Assembly: GCA_033675545.1 (NCBI GenBank)
Contig: JAWDGP010002535.1
Coordinates: 557,501-621,500, forward strand
Direction: 5' to 3'
DNA from: Elysia crispata
Lineage: Eukaryota; Mollusca; Gastropoda; Plakobranchidae
Length of the DNA: 64,000 nt
Positions 61,014 to 64,000 of this stretch are shown here, piece after piece. The first letter of the stretch is position 1; each line of letters starts with the position of its first letter. Made by a program: the position numbers and the translations under genes. The notes below the pieces were generated by a model that ran no database searches, had not been told where the DNA came from, and was given only the letters and a program-made list of their open reading frames with translations.

Positions 61014-61713
61014 CAGGTCCATATATATATATATATAAGAATTAGAGTCTATACTGTACATTTTTCAAAATACAGAAAATTTTCATCACTCATTAAACAA
61101 AGAGAGTCAAAATAATGACTTAAGATTAAAAAAATGTACATGGAAAACAAATAGGGTTTGTGCTGGTCTGAAAATGTATTTCTTAATATATATTTAAATA
61201 ATAGACATGTAACCAGATGAAACTTGCGTCAACAGATGTGTTTTTATATACAAGATGTAGAATATAAAAAAAAAATAAAGAAAAACTGATTTAATGTGAG
61301 AGGCAAAAGGTAAATTTAGATGAAAAAAAGTATATTAAATTATAGCCCATTATAAATAAATGTAGAAGATGTTTGCAGTAAAAACAAATTCAAAGATGAA
61401 TCATAGCAATTGCGTTTCTAGAACTAGATATATTGAATTTACAGTAAAACGAATGCTCACACAGTCGTAGGACTAAATTTAAAAAAAATTTTAAAAATAA
61501 ATCAGAATTCAGGCATAAATATTACTTTTGAAGTAAATGATTACACATTAGACTTTTCAAATCATTCATAATGATAAATGCTGTAAAATTTAAAAAAAAA
61601 AAAGGATTCAAAATTTGTTTTCAAAAGTTATGAAATAGTTAAAAACAAAAGTTACAAAAATTTCAAGGCATTTTACTTTTCAAAAATTAAAAGCAGTGTG
61701 CTATTATTTAAGA
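61014..61713. other. intergenic spacer between the transposon and the TK1 3' end
   Basis: AT-rich sequence with a (TA)n run at 61021-61036. It must include the TK1 3' UTR, but no canonical poly-A signal in the right orientation was clear to me. Confidence 0.5.
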
Positions 61714-63821
61714 TCATTGAATATCAATATTCTCCACATCCTGACAAAACAGTTGCTTGGATACAGCTTTCAAACTTGTATCTTCATGTTTTTCTACATT
61801 AAGCGTTTTGAGAGGTGATCGAGATTTGTTGGGGGAATGAAAACAGTTTCTGCAAGTAGCCAAATACATCTCTGTGCCTCCAATAACTTCAACCTGGACA
61901 AAAGATTTAAGGAACAAAAGAAGTTTGATCAGTTGGCCATCTTCAAATGTTAAATGGCAAAATAAATATTTTTAGAAACCTGATATCTTTTTAAATTCAC
62001 TCTCTAAACTCTTGTTCATATTCTGGCTCATTTGGATTAGAATAGTCTCTTTCCAAATCACAATTTTGCCCAAAAGTTTTAAATAAGTAAGTTCATTTTA
62101 CTGTGAGGTATAGACTGATTCATCAGCCTCGATGAATTTCGTTCTCTAGGCCTAGCATTGAGGTCGGGGTTGTGTTGGTTTCGATTTCATAAAAGTTCTA
62201 CCCCTACATTTGTTTAGCCTTAACTTTGCATGAAACTACATGTAAATGGTTCCCAAGCATGTATCTAGAAAAGGCCGGCAGAGAAAAAAATCATAAATGG
62301 TTCCAGTACTATCTCAGGATAAGAACTTTCAGATCAATGACCTGTCACGAGACATACTCAGGATCTTCTGTCATAGAGTTCAAGTATTCAGGACATTTAA
62401 ACTGAATTTACTAGAAAATTGAAATATGAGGTAAAAATAAAAGGAGTGTATTGTATTACATTGCTTTTGAAGCTAAGCTTTGGAAATCCTGTAATTAGAT
62501 AGAGATTGTTTTAGTGTGTATGATACTAATTCCTGGTCATCTCAAGACAAACAGAAAACACAATCTACATCTGCATTCCTTTTTTATTTTTTTGTTTGTT
62601 ATCTTGTGTAGATAAGTTCCAAACTGTTATTGCCTTATGGTACCTTAATGATGAGGTTATACAGAAACTGGAAAAAAAAAACGTGTGTGAGCATGGGAAA
62701 ACCCTTCACATGGGTCCAAATGTTAAAAAAAAAATTAGATAAGCTCAGAATTAGATTCTACAAAAAATCCAGAGTATTTTGCTTTTTATTTGAATGTTCT
62801 ATCTTATTTCGATCAAAAGTTATGAAGTTTTAAAATAAACCAGTTGAGAAAGTGTTTTGATGAAATGGCTTTTAAAGTTGCAAATCCTATCTGAAGTGAT
62901 TTCACAAAATTATTTAATTTAAAAGGATAGCTATTTCAGAAACAAATAAAACTAAGCAAAATGAAAAGATAAATGAATGGAGTTTCTAAAGAAATTAACT
63001 TTCCATTTTCGAACTTGGACTTGAAAATCGATTTACAAAAAGTCTGGCCCAAAACTAGACCTAGCAATATCTCAAGGATTTTCCCTTGAGCCCACACACA
63101 TCTTCATTTTAAGACTATAGGAAAATATAAAAGTAATCGGTTCATTCAAAGGTTGTTCAAAGAGTTTTTGCAAAATAACTTAAGGAATTTAGATTAAAGG
63201 CTTTGGCTGTCAATGCATGAGCTTTAGTTCTGCAGAAGCAGTTAAATAAAGCACAGCTGAATGGTGATGATAAAAAAGAAGACTTAACCTTTTTTTCTGA
63301 ACCTTTTCTTTTGGTGAAAGAGCCTTCACCAAAGCAGCTCATACAAACAGCATTCAGTTTAACGACACTCTCTGCTATGGGCACAAGGTTGAGAATATCA
63401 CCAAATCCCTGAAAATATAGTTTAAAATAAATTGTACTTGTTTTGTTTTCTTTTTTTTTCACTGTAAAAAAAATCTTTTGCAAATACCATCGGGTATTAT
63501 ATGCCAACTACTGCTCGTGCAGTTTCCTTCCTCTTTAGTTATCATTTTCATTGGCAAGTTTACTAGATAAGAGATTTTTTTGGTCAAGACTTAAGAAAAT
63601 TAAAGTTGACAATAAATCAATTATCTCATTAAAAAAAAATGATGAAGAAATTTTTTTTTTCAAATTTACAATGAAGTCTTCAAATTTTTTCAACAAAAGA
63701 AAAAAACAAAACATCTGAATTAACATGTCACCTTTTTCTGAAAGGTCCCATCAAGTGCTGCAATAATGACCACTTTGCCTAATTCAGCCAGTTTATCACA
63801 AAAAGAAACAATGTCCGGAAA
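61714..63821 (-). CDS. TK1: TK1, cytosolic thymidine kinase, last three coding exons (partial; 5' part beyond the window)
   Basis: Phosphorylates thymidine for dTMP salvage, peaking in S phase in animals (family knowledge). Minus-strand exons 63821-63732 ([18 protein letters not shown] and [10 protein letters not shown]), 63408-63289 ([37 protein letters not shown]) and 61893-61714 ([18 protein letters not shown] to the stop at 61716-61714). All three are phase 0 and join to 130 codons including the stop. The CxxC pairs (CMSC, CRNC) are the structural zinc ligands of the lasso domain; the second exon holds the substrate-binding lasso. The P-loop and the DEGQF exon lie outside the window. The C-terminal tail lacks the KEN box of the human protein but has RSPLKTL, a possible D-box or CDK-site word. 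Confidence 0.92.
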
Positions 63822-64000
63822 CTGGACAGAGGAACAATAAAATGTGACAAGCTTTTATCATTTAAGAAAAAAATACACATGAAAAGAAAATTGCTTGTTT
63901 AAATACAGTGCAGTTTCAAACCTACTAAGTTATCAGAAATACGTTTCATATGCATTGCCACTAGCATAAAACATAAGTCATTTTCAGAAGTTCAACCCTA

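Overview
This window is animal nuclear DNA, AT-rich and intron-rich, most likely from a mollusc. I infer the phylum from the short conserved exons in large AT-rich introns, the mix of decayed LINEs, tRNA-derived SINEs and small terminal-inverted-repeat (TIR) elements, and the abundance of TAGATCTA words that I associate with gastropod genomes. The species cannot be fixed from the sequence alone. There is no bacterial operon structure, CRISPR array or phage.

The window holds three complete housekeeping genes and one partial one, in alternating orientation. (1) BMS1, a ribosome-biogenesis GTPase, + strand: 23 coding exons, 453-22779, joining to 1121 codons plus stop in one frame. (2) USP39, the snRNP-assembly pseudo-deubiquitinase, - strand: 15 coding exons, 36375 down to 25321, 554 codons. 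(3) METAP1, cytosolic methionine aminopeptidase 1, + strand: 13 coding exons, 36970-52772, 381 codons. (4) TK1, cytosolic thymidine kinase, - strand: only the last three coding exons (63821 down to 61714); the rest lies beyond the right edge. BMS1 and USP39 converge, USP39 and METAP1 are head to head across a 594-base gap that must hold both promoters, and METAP1 and TK1 converge. The genes serve unrelated basic functions: small-subunit ribosome assembly, splicing, N-terminal Met removal and dTMP salvage.

Mobile DNA fills the introns and gaps. The TIR elements are: a TA-flanked GC-rich-ended element (10687-11135); two copies of one pogo/Tigger-like MITE (24655-25122 and 40399-40876, the second ending 35 bases before METAP1 exon 2); a third pogo-like element (42237-43463); two TTAA-flanked piggyBac-like MITEs in USP39 introns (32149-32789 and 34650-35347); and a 2.66-kb TTA-flanked element (58351-61010). 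Retroelement remnants are an RTE-like LINE (about 12760-13455), the 3' part of another LINE (about 37640-38690), an antisense Rex1/L2-like LINE (about 44520-45690) and tRNA-like SINEs.

The most interesting object is the 58351-61010 element. It has perfect 24-base TIRs, TTA target duplications, repeated subterminal GTGATATCAC palindromes, and a broken reading frame with a PCNA-binding (PIP-box-like) motif, a lysine-rich coiled coil and a C-terminal zinc-finger-like block. It looks like an internally deleted copy of a poorly described transposon family.
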